A stretch of 64,000 nucleotides of DNA, from positions 62,001 to 126,000 of the forward strand of contig CAMWFQ010000007.1 in assembly GCA_947173495.1 (NCBI GenBank), read 5' to 3'. This document shows positions 1 through 8,767 of this stretch, in pieces. Below the pieces are notes generated by a model. It saw nothing but the letters and a program-made list of their open reading frames with translations. It did not search any database and was not told the DNA's origin. The stretch comes from an uncultured Lachnospiraceae bacterium (GTDB lineage Bacteria; Bacillota; Clostridia; Lachnospirales; Lachnospiraceae). Position 1 is the stretch's first letter. Every line of letters begins with the position of its first letter. The translations under genes were made by a program, and so were the position numbers.

Positions 1-2415
1 GGCGCGCTCAGTCACCCCGATCACTTCTTCCTCTGAGGTAAAAATCTTATCCAGCGGACGGCCTTCCGCCACCTTCTTGCCCCAGCGTCCTCCGATGTAT
101 ACCTTATATCCCACTGCAGATTCATTCACGGCTCCGAACGGACATTTTGAGATACAGCGTCCGCAATGGTTGCAGGCGTCCGTATCAATCCGGATCTTTC
201 CATCCGCCATCTGCGCCACACGGATGGGACAGTTATTCGCCACCTGGCAGACCTTGCAGCCGCGGCATTTGGACAGGTCAATCTCCGGCACTCTCTGGCC
301 GATAATACCCAGATCGTTCAGATTCGGTTTTACGCAGTTATTCGGGCATCCTCCCACCGCGATCTTGAACTTGTGTGGCAGGGATACATCGTGATATCCG
401 GTATAATACAGATCATGCAGCTTCTGAGAGAGCGCAAAGGTATCAATCAGTCCGTACTGGCAGGTGGTTCCCTTACAGGATACCACCGGACGGACCTTTG
501 ATCCGGTCCCGCCCGTTTCCAGTCCGGCCTCCGCCAGAAACGCCATCAGCTCCTCCAGATGGTCATAGGAAACCCCCTGAATCTCCAGCGTCAGACGAGT
601 GGTCATAGTGACCTCTCCGGATCCAAAGCGTTCCGCGGCCTCCGCAATCTTCTTCTGCTCTTCAGCAGTTATTTTCCCGTTCCGCGTAATGACCCGGACA
701 TTAAACACATCCTCATAGCGTTTATCCTGAAGGCAACCCAGCCCCTTGACCCGTTTGATATCCTCCGGGGAGAGCTTTTGCCCGTTCCGGGGTACTCTGA
801 CCTCGTTAAACATAACGCCGCCTTCCAGAACCCGTGTATTGGTATACCCTGCCGCCTTCAGGCGGTTCTGCAGAAAATATCCTCTCTTGCCCTTTGTGCA
901 GACCAGCAAAAGCTTTTGATCCTTTTCCAGTCCCTCTACCGGTCCCGTGACCGCAGAGAGATTGATCCAGCGGGCATTGGAAATTCCCGGCTGCGGCTGT
1001 ACATCCAGAACCGTATATTCCTTTGCCGCTCCGGCAGCATATTCCGCAGGACTCATGCTTTCCAATGTACCATCTATCTTATTTTCCAATATGTAGCAGG
1101 CCGTCGCAAAAGGATGAATTGCGGTGGAAAAAGGAGGAGCATAGGCAAAATCCAGCGTATCAAAATCATCCAGCTTCATTCCCCTGGAAATCCCGGTTAC
1201 TGCAATATCCACCATTTTGTCCACTGCGCCGGCGCCCAGAACCTGAATGCCGAGAACTTTGCGGCTCTTCGTTTCAGCTGTCAGCTTTATGATAAAGGAA
1301 GAAGCTCCCGGATAATAGTGGGCTTTGTCGTCCAGAATGCAGACCACGGAGGTCGTCTCATATCCTGCCGTCTTCGCCTGCTGTTCTGTCAATCCTGTCC
1401 TTCCGCCGTTTAAAGCAGGGAGGAGCCGAACCACGCCAGTTCCCAGGCACCCGCCATACCCCGCACCGAAACCATATAACTTCTTTGCCATGGCACGCGC
1501 CGCCAGATTGGCTGTCGAGCCCATAGCCGACCACTGCGGCTGTCCTGTGAGGGAATTGCGCACCATGGCACAGTCGCCTGCCGCATAGATATCCGGAAGA
1601 TTTGTCTTCATATTTTCATCCACGATGATCGTTCCCTTAAACATTTCGATCCCGGAATCCGCCAGAAAGCCTGTTGCAGGCCTGACACCGATGGCCAGAA
1701 TCACCAGATCTGACGGAAGAACGCCTGCGTCTGTCGCCACGCTCTCGGCATGAACGCTTCCGCCGATCCCCTTCAGACTGACAGAGGTCAGAACCCGCAT
1801 TCCTCTTTCTTTCAGCTGTCTTTTGGCATAGCCTGCCATCTCCTTGTCAAAGGCGTTGGGCATGATCTGAGAGGCTGCATCGATCACTGTCACCTCCAGG
1901 TTCAGCGCAAGCAGGTTCTCTGCAACCTCCAGTCCAATAAAGCCGGCGCCGCACACAACCGCCCTGCGGCATTTGTTTTGTTCGGCATATTCCCTGATCT
2001 TCACAGCATCATCCGGTGTGCGGACACAGAACACCCCCGGAAGATGTACGCCCTCCACCGGCGGGACAAAAGGGACCGCCCCTGTGGCAATGATCAGCTT
2101 ATCATAAGATTCCGTGAACGCTTCTCCTTCCGCAGGACGGACAAATACCTGCTTTTTCTCCGCATCAATACCGGTCGCCTCGCATCCGGTCTGTACCTGC
2201 GCTCCTGTGAGAGACGCGTATTTTTCAGGAGAATTCACTATCAGCCCTTCCCGGGTGGGTATATCGCCTCCAATATAATATGGCAGTCCACAGCCCGCGT
2301 AGGAAATGTCTCTGCCCTTTGTAAAAATTTTTACTTCCGCCTGACGGTCGAGGCGTTTCAATTTCGCTGCAGCTTTTGTTCCGGCTGCTACACCGCCCAA
2401 AATCACATACTTCAT
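1..2415 (-). CDS. Fused CoA-disulfide-reductase-like / rhodanese / sulfite reductase protein (3' end outside window)
   Basis: The frame is open from ATG at 2415 to the window edge (805 codons, no stop), so the C-terminus is missing. Residues 1-450 form an FAD/NAD(P)H disulfide reductase: GGVAAGTKAAAK at the N-terminus, redox Cys42 in SYAGCGLPYY, a second dinucleotide motif VVCGAGFIGLE, and IYAAGDCA. A rhodanese-like domain follows with Cys in LLVCTKGKRG. Next is a nitrite/sulfite reductase half with CKGTTC and CPNNC, the siroheme/4Fe-4S ligand pattern, then a ferredoxin domain (CRGCKVC, CNHCGRC). I infer NADH-driven reduction of sulfite or a related sulfur species in the cytoplasm. GGAG precedes the start by a few bases. 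The siroheme pathway genes from 4.0 to 13.1 kb could supply its cofactor. Domain order is clear; the substrate is not. Confidence 0.88.
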   Translation of the reverse strand, partial: MKYVILGGVAAGTKAAAKLKRLDRQAEVKIFTKGRDISYAGCGLPYYIGGDIPTREGLIVNSPEKYASLTGAQVQTGCEATGIDAEKKQVFVRPAEGEAFTESYDKLIIATGAVPFVPPVEGVHLPGVFCVRTPDDAVKIREYAEQNKCRRAVVCGAGFIGLEVAENLLALNLEVTVIDAASQIMPNAFDKEMAGYAKRQLKERGMRVLTSVSLKGIGGSVHAESVATDAGVLPSDLVILAIGVRPATGFLADSGIEMFKGTIIVDENMKTNLPDIYAAGDCAMVRNSLTGQPQWSAMGSTANLAARAMAKKLYGFGAGYGGCLGTGVVRLLPALNGGRTGLTEQQAKTAGYETTSVVCILDDKAHYYPGASSFIIKLTAETKSRKVLGIQVLGAGAVDKMVDIAVTGISRGMKLDDFDTLDFAYAPPFSTAIHPFATACYILENKIDGTLESMSPAEYAAGAAKEYTVLDVQPQPGISNARWINLSAVTGPVEGLEKDQKLLLVCTKGKRGYFLQNRLKAAGYTNTRVLEGGVMFNEVRVPRNGQKLSPEDIKRVKGLGCLQDKRYEDVFNVRVITRNGKITAEEQKKIAEAAERFGSGEVTMTTRLTLEIQGVSYDHLEELMAFLAEAGLETGGTGSKVRPVVSCKGTTCQYGLIDTFALSQKLHDLYYTGYHDVSLPHKFKIAVGGCPNNCVKPNLNDLGIIGQRVPEIDLSKCRGCKVCQVANNCPIRVAQMADGKIRIDTDACNHCGRCISKCPFGAVNESAVGYKVYIGGRWGKKVAEGRPLDKIFTSEEEVIGVTERA

Positions 2416-2420
2416 CTTTT

Positions 2421-2521
2421 CTCCATTTCTGCGCCGCCTTCTGCGCTCATCCATATACAGGTTACAAGTCTGCGGCAGACAGCACACCGGCACAAGCCCT
2501 GCGATTGAAAATAGTTCTGTT
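2421..2521 (-). repeat. 5'-leader repeat, copy A
   Basis: This stretch lies between the promoter at 2551-2578 and the start codon at 2415. It resembles 23643-23752 over its whole length. On the minus strand both copies begin near TTTTCAATCGC and end with GCGCAGAAATGGAG, whose GGAG is the ribosome binding site of the gene that follows. Copy A lacks part of the central segment present in copy B. Confidence 0.7.
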
Positions 2522-2550
2522 CTGTCTCCCGCACGCCGATTCTTTCTTTC

Positions 2551-2578
2551 ATCATAACATTTTTCATACACAAGTCAA
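2551..2578 (-). promoter_or_regulatory. Sigma-A-type promoter of the sulfite reductase fusion gene
   Basis: The minus strand reads TTGACT (2573-2578), a 16-bp spacer and TATGAT (2551-2556). The predicted leader is about 130 nt and contains repeat copy A. Its -35 box lies 10 bp from the divergent -35 box at 2588. Confidence 0.65.
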
Positions 2579-2587
2579 TAAAAGTGA

Positions 2588-2625
2588 TTGACTTTACGCG
2601 CCGTCAAAAGTATAATTTATTATAC
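2588..2625 (+). promoter_or_regulatory. Promoter and palindromic operator of the AbrB-acyltransferase operon
   Basis: TTGACT (2588-2593), a 17-bp spacer and TATAAT (2611-2616) make a near-consensus promoter. The palindrome GTATAATTTATTATAC (2610-2625) covers the -10 box, so a dimeric regulator bound there would block transcription. Autoregulation by the AbrB-like product is the simple guess but is not shown. Confidence 0.7.
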
Positions 2626-2658
2626 AAATCATACTTTTTGAACAGGAGGACTCAATTG

Positions 2659-2877
2659 ATGAAAAAACCGGCTGGAAAATATGCATGGACGGTTACGGTC
2701 GGGGAAAAGGGACAGATCGTGATCCCCAAACAGGCGCGCGATGTTTTTGATATTCATCCGGGAGATCATCTGGTCATTCTGGGTGATGAAAAAAGAGGGC
2801 TGGCTATTCCGCCCAAAAGTGCATTTGCTCAGTTTGCTTCTGCTGTTTTTGAAACGGAGGATGCCGGAAACAGATAA
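2659..2877 (+). CDS. AbrB/SpoVT-type swapped-hairpin transcription regulator
   Basis: This is a 72-residue protein. The ATG at 2659 sits 8 bp after AGGAGGA, so the longer upstream extension of the frame is not used. Residues 10-50 carry the AbrB/MazE signature: WTVTVGEKGQIVIPKQARD followed by FDIHPGDHLVILGDE. These proteins are DNA-binding dimers. Size, promoter and position 14 bp before the acyltransferase gene suggest a local regulator. MazE-type antitoxins share the fold, but no toxin is adjacent. Confidence 0.88.
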   Translation: MKKPAGKYAWTVTVGEKGQIVIPKQARDVFDIHPGDHLVILGDEKRGLAIPPKSAFAQFASAVFETEDAGNR

Positions 2878-2891
2878 GGGGAGGGAGAACT

Positions 2892-3941
2892 TTGAGGAAG
2901 TTTTATCTTGATCATATACGGCAGGCCACCGTCATACTGGTTCTGATCTATCATGTCTTTTATATCTTCAATGGCGTTGGTATACCGGGCGCAGTCCCGG
3001 ATATGGCTAATATTCCTGCATTTGACACAGCTGCCTGCGTCATATACCCGTGGTTTATGGTGCTTTTGTTCCTCATTGCCGGCATAAGCGCAAGATATTC
3101 TCTGCAGAGACGTACCGAAAGGCAGTTTCTGAAGGAGAGAGCCTGCAGACTGCTCATTCCCTCCACTCTGGGACTGTTTGTCGTCCACTGGATCACAGGA
3201 TATCTGAATATAAAACTGGGCGGAGGGCTGGCATACATACCGGCAGCTCTGGTTTATCCCATCTCTGTCATAAGCGGCACCGGACCGCTCTGGTTTATTC
3301 AGATGCTGTTTCTATTTTCCTGTCTGCTCGTTCTGCTGCGAAAAATCGATAAAAGGGACAGAATATGGGCTCTGTGCGGAAAAGCGGGCCTGCCGGTTCT
3401 GCTCCTTCTTTTTTTCGTATTTTTCGGCGCGTCCCGGATTCTCAACATGCCGGTTTTAACCATGTACCGCTTTGGAATCTATTTTACTTCCTTCCTGATC
3501 GGTTATTACATTTTTTCACACGAAGCCGTTGTGGCCCGTATCGAGAAAATCCGCATTCCCATGCTCTGCCTTGCCACTGCCGGCTCTGTTCTCTATGGGC
3601 TTTATTATGGAGGAAGCGATTACACCTCCCCCTCCTGTCTGCAAAGCCTTCCCACAAACCTGTATCTCTGGTTCGTCATACTTGCCGTTATGGGCTGCGG
3701 CAGAAAATACTTTGATCGTGAAACAGCTTTTACCCGTCATCTGTCAGAAGCCGGCTTCGGGATCTATATTCTTCACTATCCTGTTCTGCTTATTACCTGT
3801 TGTATCTTACATGATTACTTTGCTCTTCCGGCAATATGGAATTATCTGACCGCGCTGACCGCTGAAGTCATCGGCGCTTTTGCACTGTATGAGATCATTA
3901 AAAGAATACCGGTGATCCGCTTTCTTGTGCTCGGCAATTGA
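2892..3941 (+). CDS. Acyltransferase 3 family integral membrane protein
   Basis: The protein has 349 residues and starts at TTG 2892 behind GGGGAGGGAG. The N-terminus YLDHIRQATVILVLIYH has the Arg and His expected of acyltransferase 3 proteins, and about ten hydrophobic segments follow. Family members move acyl groups onto extracytoplasmic sugars, peptidoglycan or other surface polymers; the acceptor here cannot be told. It is cotranscribed with the AbrB-like gene, so it may be part of a regulated surface modification. Confidence 0.83.
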   Translation: MRKFYLDHIRQATVILVLIYHVFYIFNGVGIPGAVPDMANIPAFDTAACVIYPWFMVLLFLIAGISARYSLQRRTERQFLKERACRLLIPSTLGLFVVHWITGYLNIKLGGGLAYIPAALVYPISVISGTGPLWFIQMLFLFSCLLVLLRKIDKRDRIWALCGKAGLPVLLLLFFVFFGASRILNMPVLTMYRFGIYFTSFLIGYYIFSHEAVVARIEKIRIPMLCLATAGSVLYGLYYGGSDYTSPSCLQSLPTNLYLWFVILAVMGCGRKYFDRETAFTRHLSEAGFGIYILHYPVLLITCCILHDYFALPAIWNYLTALTAEVIGAFALYEIIKRIPVIRFLVLGN

Positions 3942-3974
3942 GTAGAGGAATGTACTTCTCCACTACTCGCGCGC

Positions 3975-4016
3975 GGCCCGCATGCTGCTTCAGCAGCAAA
4001 CTTCCTTTTGCGGGCC
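3975..4016. other. Hairpin between convergent genes
   Basis: GGCCCGCA pairs with TGCGGGCC, with an inner TGCTG/CAGCA stem. It lies between the acyltransferase gene and the convergent hemL. Neither side has a good T-run, so terminator function is uncertain. Confidence 0.4.
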
Positions 4017-4043
4017 TGCACATTAAGAAGTGACATTTTTCTG

Positions 4044-5300
4044 TCACAGCCGCCTGATAGCCTCCACCGTCCTCTGAATATCCTCGTCCGAATGGGCCGC
4101 GGAGATGAACATGGCCTCAAACTGACTGGGCGCCACGTAAATGCCCTCCTCCAGCATCCTGGAAAAATACGCTGCAAATTTCTTTTTGTCAGACCGGAGC
4201 GCCGAGGTATAATCCGTCACAGGCCCGTCCGTAAAAAATGCCGACAGCAAAGAACCTGCCCGGTTCACCCATAGTCCTTTCTGCCGGAAGGCTTCCGCCA
4301 GCTTTTCTCCGTTTCCATCGATGCGTTCATAAATTTCCGGATGGGCTTTCAGCTCTGTCAGGGTTGCGATCCCCGCCGTAACCGCCACCGGATTCCCGGA
4401 GAGCGTGCCTGCCTGATAAACCGGCCCTGCCGGGGCGAGCACCTGCATGATCTCAGCAGCCCCTCCGTATGCGGCAAGAGGCATTCCGCCTCCTACGATC
4501 TTGCCCAGTGTCACCAGATCCGGCCTGATTTTAAAGTATTCTCCCGCCCCGCCGTAACACAGACGAAATCCTGTGATCACCTCGTCAAAAATAAGAAGCG
4601 CGCCGTTTTTTCGGGTAATATCGCGGAGAAACTCCAGAAATCCTTCTTTGGGAGGCACCACTCCCATATTGGCGGCAACCGGCTCTATCACCACTGCCGC
4701 AATGTCCTCCCCTTCCGCCTCAAACAGCCTCTCCACACTCTCCCCGCCGTTATATTCCGCTGTGAGCGTATAGGAGGCATACCCCTCCGGCACACCGGCG
4801 CTGTCAGGAACAGATTCCGTCATCAAACCGCTCCCCGCCTTCACCAGGAGGCCGTCGCTGTGTCCGTGGTAATTCCCTGCAAATTTGATGATCTTGTTTC
4901 TGCCTGTATATCCTCTCGCAGCCCGGATGGCGCTCATCACCGCCTCCGTGCCGCTGGATACCAGCCGCACCTGCTCTATGGCTGGAACCGCCTCCACGAT
5001 CAGCCTGGCCAGCTGCGTCTCAAGCTCTGTGGGCGCTCCAAAGGAAAGTCCTCTTTCACACACCGCTTTGACCGCATTTACCACTGCCTCCGGCGCATGT
5101 CCCAGAATGCAGGGTCCCCAGGAGCAGACATAATCGATCAGCTCATTTCCATCAATATCATAAATTTTTGACCCGGAAGCTCTCTCAATAAAAAGAGGAT
5201 CCCGCTCCACTGCACGAAAGGCACGGACGGGTGAATTGACGCCTCCGGGAATGTACTGTTCCGCCTCCCTGAAACAGGCGGATGATTTTTCGGTGTTCAT
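4044..5300 (-). CDS. hemL: Glutamate-1-semialdehyde 2,1-aminomutase
   Basis: The 418-residue PLP enzyme converts glutamate-1-semialdehyde to 5-aminolevulinate, the second step of C5-pathway tetrapyrrole synthesis. Visible signatures are the N-terminal [36 protein letters not shown] and the PLP-lysine region [17 protein letters not shown]. The ATG at 5300 follows AAGGAGG by 6 bp, so 49 upstream in-frame codons are excluded. It is the last gene of the operon, 29 bp after hemB. Confidence 0.96.
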   Translation of the reverse strand: MNTEKSSACFREAEQYIPGGVNSPVRAFRAVERDPLFIERASGSKIYDIDGNELIDYVCSWGPCILGHAPEAVVNAVKAVCERGLSFGAPTELETQLARLIVEAVPAIEQVRLVSSGTEAVMSAIRAARGYTGRNKIIKFAGNYHGHSDGLLVKAGSGLMTESVPDSAGVPEGYASYTLTAEYNGGESVERLFEAEGEDIAAVVIEPVAANMGVVPPKEGFLEFLRDITRKNGALLIFDEVITGFRLCYGGAGEYFKIRPDLVTLGKIVGGGMPLAAYGGAAEIMQVLAPAGPVYQAGTLSGNPVAVTAGIATLTELKAHPEIYERIDGNGEKLAEAFRQKGLWVNRAGSLLSAFFTDGPVTDYTSALRSDKKKFAAYFSRMLEEGIYVAPSQFEAMFISAAHSDEDIQRTVEAIRRL

Positions 5301-5329
5301 AGCTTGCCTCCTTACCGATTCCGGTTCTA

Positions 5330-6295
5330 TTACTGTTCCGACAGCCATCCGGCCGCGTCCAGCGCGTGATAGGTGATGATCCGGTCGGCGCCCGCCCGTT
5401 TCATGGCAGTCAGATTCTCCATAACGATCCTTCTTTCGTCGATCCATCCCATCTGCGATGCCGCCTTGACCATGGCATATTCCCCGCTGACATTGTAGGC
5501 GATCAGAGGAACGGGAAATTTCTCTCTTGCCGTTCTCAGAATATCCAGATAGGCCAGCGCGGGTTTCACGATCAGCATATCCGCCCCTTCCTCCAGATCA
5601 TCCTGCATCTCCCGGAAGGCCTCTCTGGCATTGGCCGGATCCATCTGATAAGAACGTCTGTCTCCGAACTGAGGGGCGGATCCTGCGGCATCCCGGAAGG
5701 GGCCGTAGTACCCGGAAGCATACTTTGCGCTGTAGCTTAAAACCGGTACATTTCCGTGGCCGCTCTCATCAAGGGCCTGGCGGATGACCGCCACTCTTCC
5801 GTCCATCATATCGGAGGGCGCCACAATATCCGCTCCGGCATCCGCGTTGGTAACGGCCGCTTTTGCCAGCAAAGGCAGTGTCTCGTCATTTAAAATCTGC
5901 CCCCCGGACACCAGTCCGCAGTGGCCGTGTGAGGTATATTCGCAGAGACAGATATCTGCAATCACAATGAGGGAAGGATATCTTTCCTTCATCAGCCGGA
6001 TCGCCCGCTGGGTGATTCCCTCCGGATCGTAAGCGCCGCTCCCCCGTTCATCCTTCCTCTCCGGAATGCCAAACAGCAGAACGGCCGGTATGCCTGCCTT
6101 TATGATTTGTGTCAGGATCCCGTCCAGAAGGTCGAGCGAGTATCGAAACACCCCCGGCATGGAAGGAATTTCCTCCCGGATATTTTTTCCTTCTCTGACA
6201 AACAGGGGACAGATCAGATCCCGAACCGTGATGCTGGTTTCCCTCACAAAGCTTCTCATTTCTTCCGTCTGTCTCAGTCTTCTGAATCGTCTCAT
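5330..6295 (-). CDS. hemB: Delta-aminolevulinic acid dehydratase (porphobilinogen synthase)
   Basis: The 321-residue enzyme condenses two 5-aminolevulinate molecules to porphobilinogen. It has the zinc-cysteine signature [15 protein letters not shown], the two active-site lysine regions SYSAKYAS and [11 protein letters not shown], and normal family length. The start follows GGAGAAGG. The gene was probably once directly downstream of cobA-hemD and is now separated from it by the inserted block, so it may need its own promoter; I found no clear one in 6296-6442. Confidence 0.96.
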   Translation of the reverse strand: MRRFRRLRQTEEMRSFVRETSITVRDLICPLFVREGKNIREEIPSMPGVFRYSLDLLDGILTQIIKAGIPAVLLFGIPERKDERGSGAYDPEGITQRAIRLMKERYPSLIVIADICLCEYTSHGHCGLVSGGQILNDETLPLLAKAAVTNADAGADIVAPSDMMDGRVAVIRQALDESGHGNVPVLSYSAKYASGYYGPFRDAAGSAPQFGDRRSYQMDPANAREAFREMQDDLEEGADMLIVKPALAYLDILRTAREKFPVPLIAYNVSGEYAMVKAASQMGWIDERRIVMENLTAMKRAGADRIITYHALDAAGWLSEQ

Positions 6296-6442
6296 CTTTA
6301 ACCTTCTCCTTTTCTCCCTGTAAGGGAATTCCGAAATCTATAAACCCCGCCCGGCTGCCACCACGGTATATTTCCTTAACATCTGTTTTCTCCATACGGC
6401 GCACAGTATATTGATTAGAAAAAGAGATATATTCATGCAGCC
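6296..6442. other. Upstream region of hemB
   Basis: These 147 bp lie between hemB and the left 17-bp repeat. A minus-strand frame is partly open here but has no recognisable product. I see no consensus promoter or riboswitch. Confidence 0.4.
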
Positions 6443-6459
6443 TCCGCAAGTCCCGATTG
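6443..6459 (+). repeat. Left 17-bp direct repeat of the insert
   Basis: TCCGCAAGTCCCGATTG, identical to 8768-8784. It is a candidate attachment core or target duplication. Confidence 0.75.
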
Positions 6460-6797
6460 TGATTTGATGAATTTTAAAGGAAACATTAGCTGTTATATTT
6501 TATTGTAAAATCTCCGCTAGCCTTTGAAAACACTAAGTTTATCGCAGGTGAGCTTTCCCTTAAGATTTCCCTTGTGTTATATCTTCCCACAGGGCATTAC
6601 AAACCCTGATAAACGAAGCTACGCATCGCAGAAAAAATGAGGGCACAGGATGTCCAGTGGACATCTGCTCTGTGCCGACCGAAGCGGAGCGGAGACAACA
6701 AAATCACATAAAACATTATAACACAAAATATACGGAAATTGGTAAACTGATTGAAATGCTTTCAAAAATCAATGAAAAGAGGACAGATTAAATAAGT
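6460..6797. other. Non-coding left end of the insert with a hairpin
   Basis: No gene is visible. GCACAG (6643-6648) and CTGTGC (6670-6675) enclose complementary GATGTCCA/TGGACATC segments and form a strong stem. The segment after it (CCGAAGCGGAGCGGAG) looks like intergenic repeat DNA. Confidence 0.45.
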
Positions 6798-7046
6798 GTG
6801 ATTTATGCAACATACAAAATCCATCATAACAGCATTGACGTATATACCTATGCAGGTTATTTCTTGCGAATAGACTGCAACAAGGCAGAAAAAGGATTAA
6901 AAACTACACCTTGCTCTGAATGCGCCTTAAATACTTTGGCGATAGATGAGCCGCTTGAATATGCAAGACTGTATCTTGAGAGGAATATGCAGATGTGGGT
7001 GGATGCAGAAGATTCATTGGAACTGTACTACCTTTCTATTTGGTGA
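6798..7046 (+). CDS. Small conserved hypothetical protein, DUF6061-like
   Basis: The frame has 82 residues with a GTG start at 6798 and no good ribosome binding site nearby. The core YFLRIDCNKAEKG followed by IDEPLEYARLYLERNMQ recalls short DUF6061-type proteins of clostridial mobile elements, which are mostly beta-strand then helix. That family call is from memory. It is the only plus-strand gene in the insert, and its codon use looks like its AT-rich neighbours. Function unknown. Confidence 0.55.
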   Translation: MIYATYKIHHNSIDVYTYAGYFLRIDCNKAEKGLKTTPCSECALNTLAIDEPLEYARLYLERNMQMWVDAEDSLELYYLSIW

Positions 7047-7086
7047 TGTGCCAAGACCGCCAATAATTGGGTGAATTTGGCACATC
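7045..7086. terminator. Hairpin between convergent genes in the insert
   Basis: GATGTGCCAA (7045-7054) pairs with TTGGCACATC (7077-7086) across a 22-base loop, followed by ATTTTG on the plus strand. It overlaps the end of the small ORF and precedes the end of the convergent DUF2461 gene. Confidence 0.5.
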
Positions 7087-7117
7087 ATTTTGCCTCTCAT
7101 TTGCCCAAACGAATTAA

Positions 7118-7777
7118 CTATAATGCTTCTTTTAACATAAAATACACTTCCCTTACACTGTCGAATGCTGAAAAAATATAATTTAAAATTCCTCTCTCAT
7201 AAAAAACAGCGCTAAGATTTTCTTCATGCGTGCAGGAAATTCTTTTGCGCTCCAACCATTCTTGTAAAACAATATCTTCTTTCGGATAATATTTCTTTTT
7301 ATATTTTTCCCCATGAATTTCTAATAAGCTTGCTTTGTTAAAATCTTCAATTACTTTTTTTGCATAGCACTTATTATCCAATATGTATTCCCGGATATTA
7401 TTCATTCCGCTTGCATCTGGATTATAAATATTCAACCCATATTGATATCCATCTAACGATGCATCAAAAAAGAAGCCTAATGCATTTTTCCTATTCGCTC
7501 TATTTAACTTGAATCGTATGTAAAAATATTCCTTCATAGGCGTCCCACAACAGAAACGTGCATCGTTGTATGCTGAAGAAATACATCTCCTTCTGTTACT
7601 TAATAAATCTCTGTCAACACTATTAAAATAGTTATACATTTCATAATATAGTTCGTCTAAGGGAATTTTCACACCTTCAAGATATAGATGTTCATTATAT
7701 TGATATGTTTTCTTACAATTTTCCATACGAATTGCTTTATAATACATTATGGTAGATTTATTAAATCCTTGAAACAT
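7118..7777 (-). CDS. DUF2461 family protein
   Basis: The 219-residue protein starts at ATG 7777 behind GAGG. The opening MFQGFNKSTIMYYKAI, the central SAYNDARFCCGTPMKEYFYI and the overall length match DUF2461 proteins, which begin FxGF and carry a RIYRDxRF-like motif. No biochemical role is established for the family. It directly follows the peptidase fragment and lies downstream of the XRE regulator, so these genes probably form one transcription unit. Confidence 0.7.
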   Translation of the reverse strand: MFQGFNKSTIMYYKAIRMENCKKTYQYNEHLYLEGVKIPLDELYYEMYNYFNSVDRDLLSNRRRCISSAYNDARFCCGTPMKEYFYIRFKLNRANRKNALGFFFDASLDGYQYGLNIYNPDASGMNNIREYILDNKCYAKKVIEDFNKASLLEIHGEKYKKKYYPKEDIVLQEWLERKRISCTHEENLSAVFYERGILNYIFSAFDSVREVYFMLKEAL

Positions 7778-7784
7778 TTTATCC

Positions 7785-7933
7785 TCTTTCTATTCCCATC
7801 TATTGCCGCTTTAGGGATCAATAAGGCTTTTATTAAAGACATATCTTAAGACATATCTTTTACCTGCCATATCTACAAAGTACTCTTTAATTTCTTCAGT
7901 TTCTAAACCCGCTGACGTTAATAATACCCTCAT
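7785..7933 (-). pseudogene. N-terminal fragment of an S51 (peptidase E-like) protein
   Basis: ATG 7933 follows AGGAGG by 4 bp. The 40-codon frame opens MRVLLTSAGLETEEIKEYF, like peptidase E-type enzymes, then stops at 7811. A shifted frame next to it reads KALLIPKAAIDG, the following family block (usually xxLFIPTAAxD). A perfect 12-bp tandem duplication lies at 7836-7859. The rest of the gene, including the catalytic Ser-His region, is absent because the DUF2461 gene begins here. Confidence 0.65.
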
Positions 7934-7941
7934 GTTTCCTC

Positions 7942-8559
7942 CTATTCTGGCCAGTTCATCTGCTCATTGGAAATACCTAATTTCTTACACTCAATGCATA
8001 CATATTCTTTTTCAGTCTGATTTCCAATCTGATATTTTAAAATCCTGTCTTTAAAAACAACGTATTTTTCATTACCTGCCTTAAAATCAACAAACCAATT
8101 CTCATTTTTATCAGGACCAGACAGCATGACTTTTGAAATTTGTTCTGGAAAATCATTTCTGTCACTTGTAAAAAATAATGCAGTCCAGTATTTTGGTTTC
8201 CCGCCGGTATTCCATAATTCAATCTTATGAATGTTAAGGCAGTCAATGATGCTATCATCCGCCACGCTTTCTTTAATCAATATTCCTTCATATAATTCCT
8301 GTTTCTTTATATGAATTGCATTGCTGCCACAACTATGAACATCTTTTGCCTCATTTAACGTCAATTCGTCTTTTAATAAAATATCCATAGATACCCGAAA
8401 AGTATCTCCCAGTATCAATAGTTTTTCTGTTTCTGGCAGTGCAATGTCCGCTTCCCATTTTGATATAGATTGTCTGCTGACGTTACATATTGCTGCAAGT
8501 TCTTCTTGGGTCATTCCGTTTGCTTTTCTTAAGTTTATAATCTTTTCTGATAATTTCAC
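7942..8559 (-). CDS. XRE-family helix-turn-helix regulator with C-terminal domain
   Basis: The protein has 205 residues. The GTG at 8559 sits 7 bp after AGGAGG, so this start is chosen over one 15 codons upstream. Residues 1-65 are a Cro/CI-type HTH (LRKANGMTQEELAAICNVS, then RQSISKWEADIALPE). The C-terminal 130 residues have no enzyme motif I recognise; two cysteines (YVCIECKK) near the end could bind metal. Its stop nearly abuts the peptidase-fragment start, so it probably regulates this small operon. Confidence 0.85.
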   Translation of the reverse strand: MKLSEKIINLRKANGMTQEELAAICNVSRQSISKWEADIALPETEKLLILGDTFRVSMDILLKDELTLNEAKDVHSCGSNAIHIKKQELYEGILIKESVADDSIIDCLNIHKIELWNTGGKPKYWTALFFTSDRNDFPEQISKVMLSGPDKNENWFVDFKAGNEKYVVFKDRILKYQIGNQTEKEYVCIECKKLGISNEQMNWPE

Positions 8560-8660
8560 TGTCACGCCTCCTTTTACTGATTGGATTATACAAAATAACA
8601 ACACTGTTTACCACCAACATTAAAGTTCTTTTTGGCAACCTACAGTTGCGAATAAAAATC

Positions 8661-8701
8661 TTTCCCTTGTAAATTGCCCATAAGGGCAAAAACAAGGGAA
8701 A
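8661..8701. other. Nested hairpin at the right end of the insert
   Basis: TTTCCCTTGT pairs with ACAAGGGAAA and encloses a second stem TTGCCC/GGGCAA. TTTCCCTTGT also occurs near 6565 at the left end. It may be an element end structure or a leader hairpin for the XRE operon. Confidence 0.5.
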
Positions 8702-8767
8702 ACACATAGCAATTCACTGTATGAGGCTTGAAAAGCCTTGAAAAATAGGGAAAGCTCTATAATATCA

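Noticed and set aside
2659-3941. AbrB-like gene as the antitoxin of a toxin-antitoxin pair
   Set aside because: The gene after it is a multi-pass acyltransferase, not a small toxin, and the promoter layout fits a simple regulator.
6048-6449. A 133-codon minus-strand frame overlapping the hemB start
   Set aside because: Most of it is hemB sequence in another frame. The unique upstream part has no family likeness and the ribosome site belongs to hemB.
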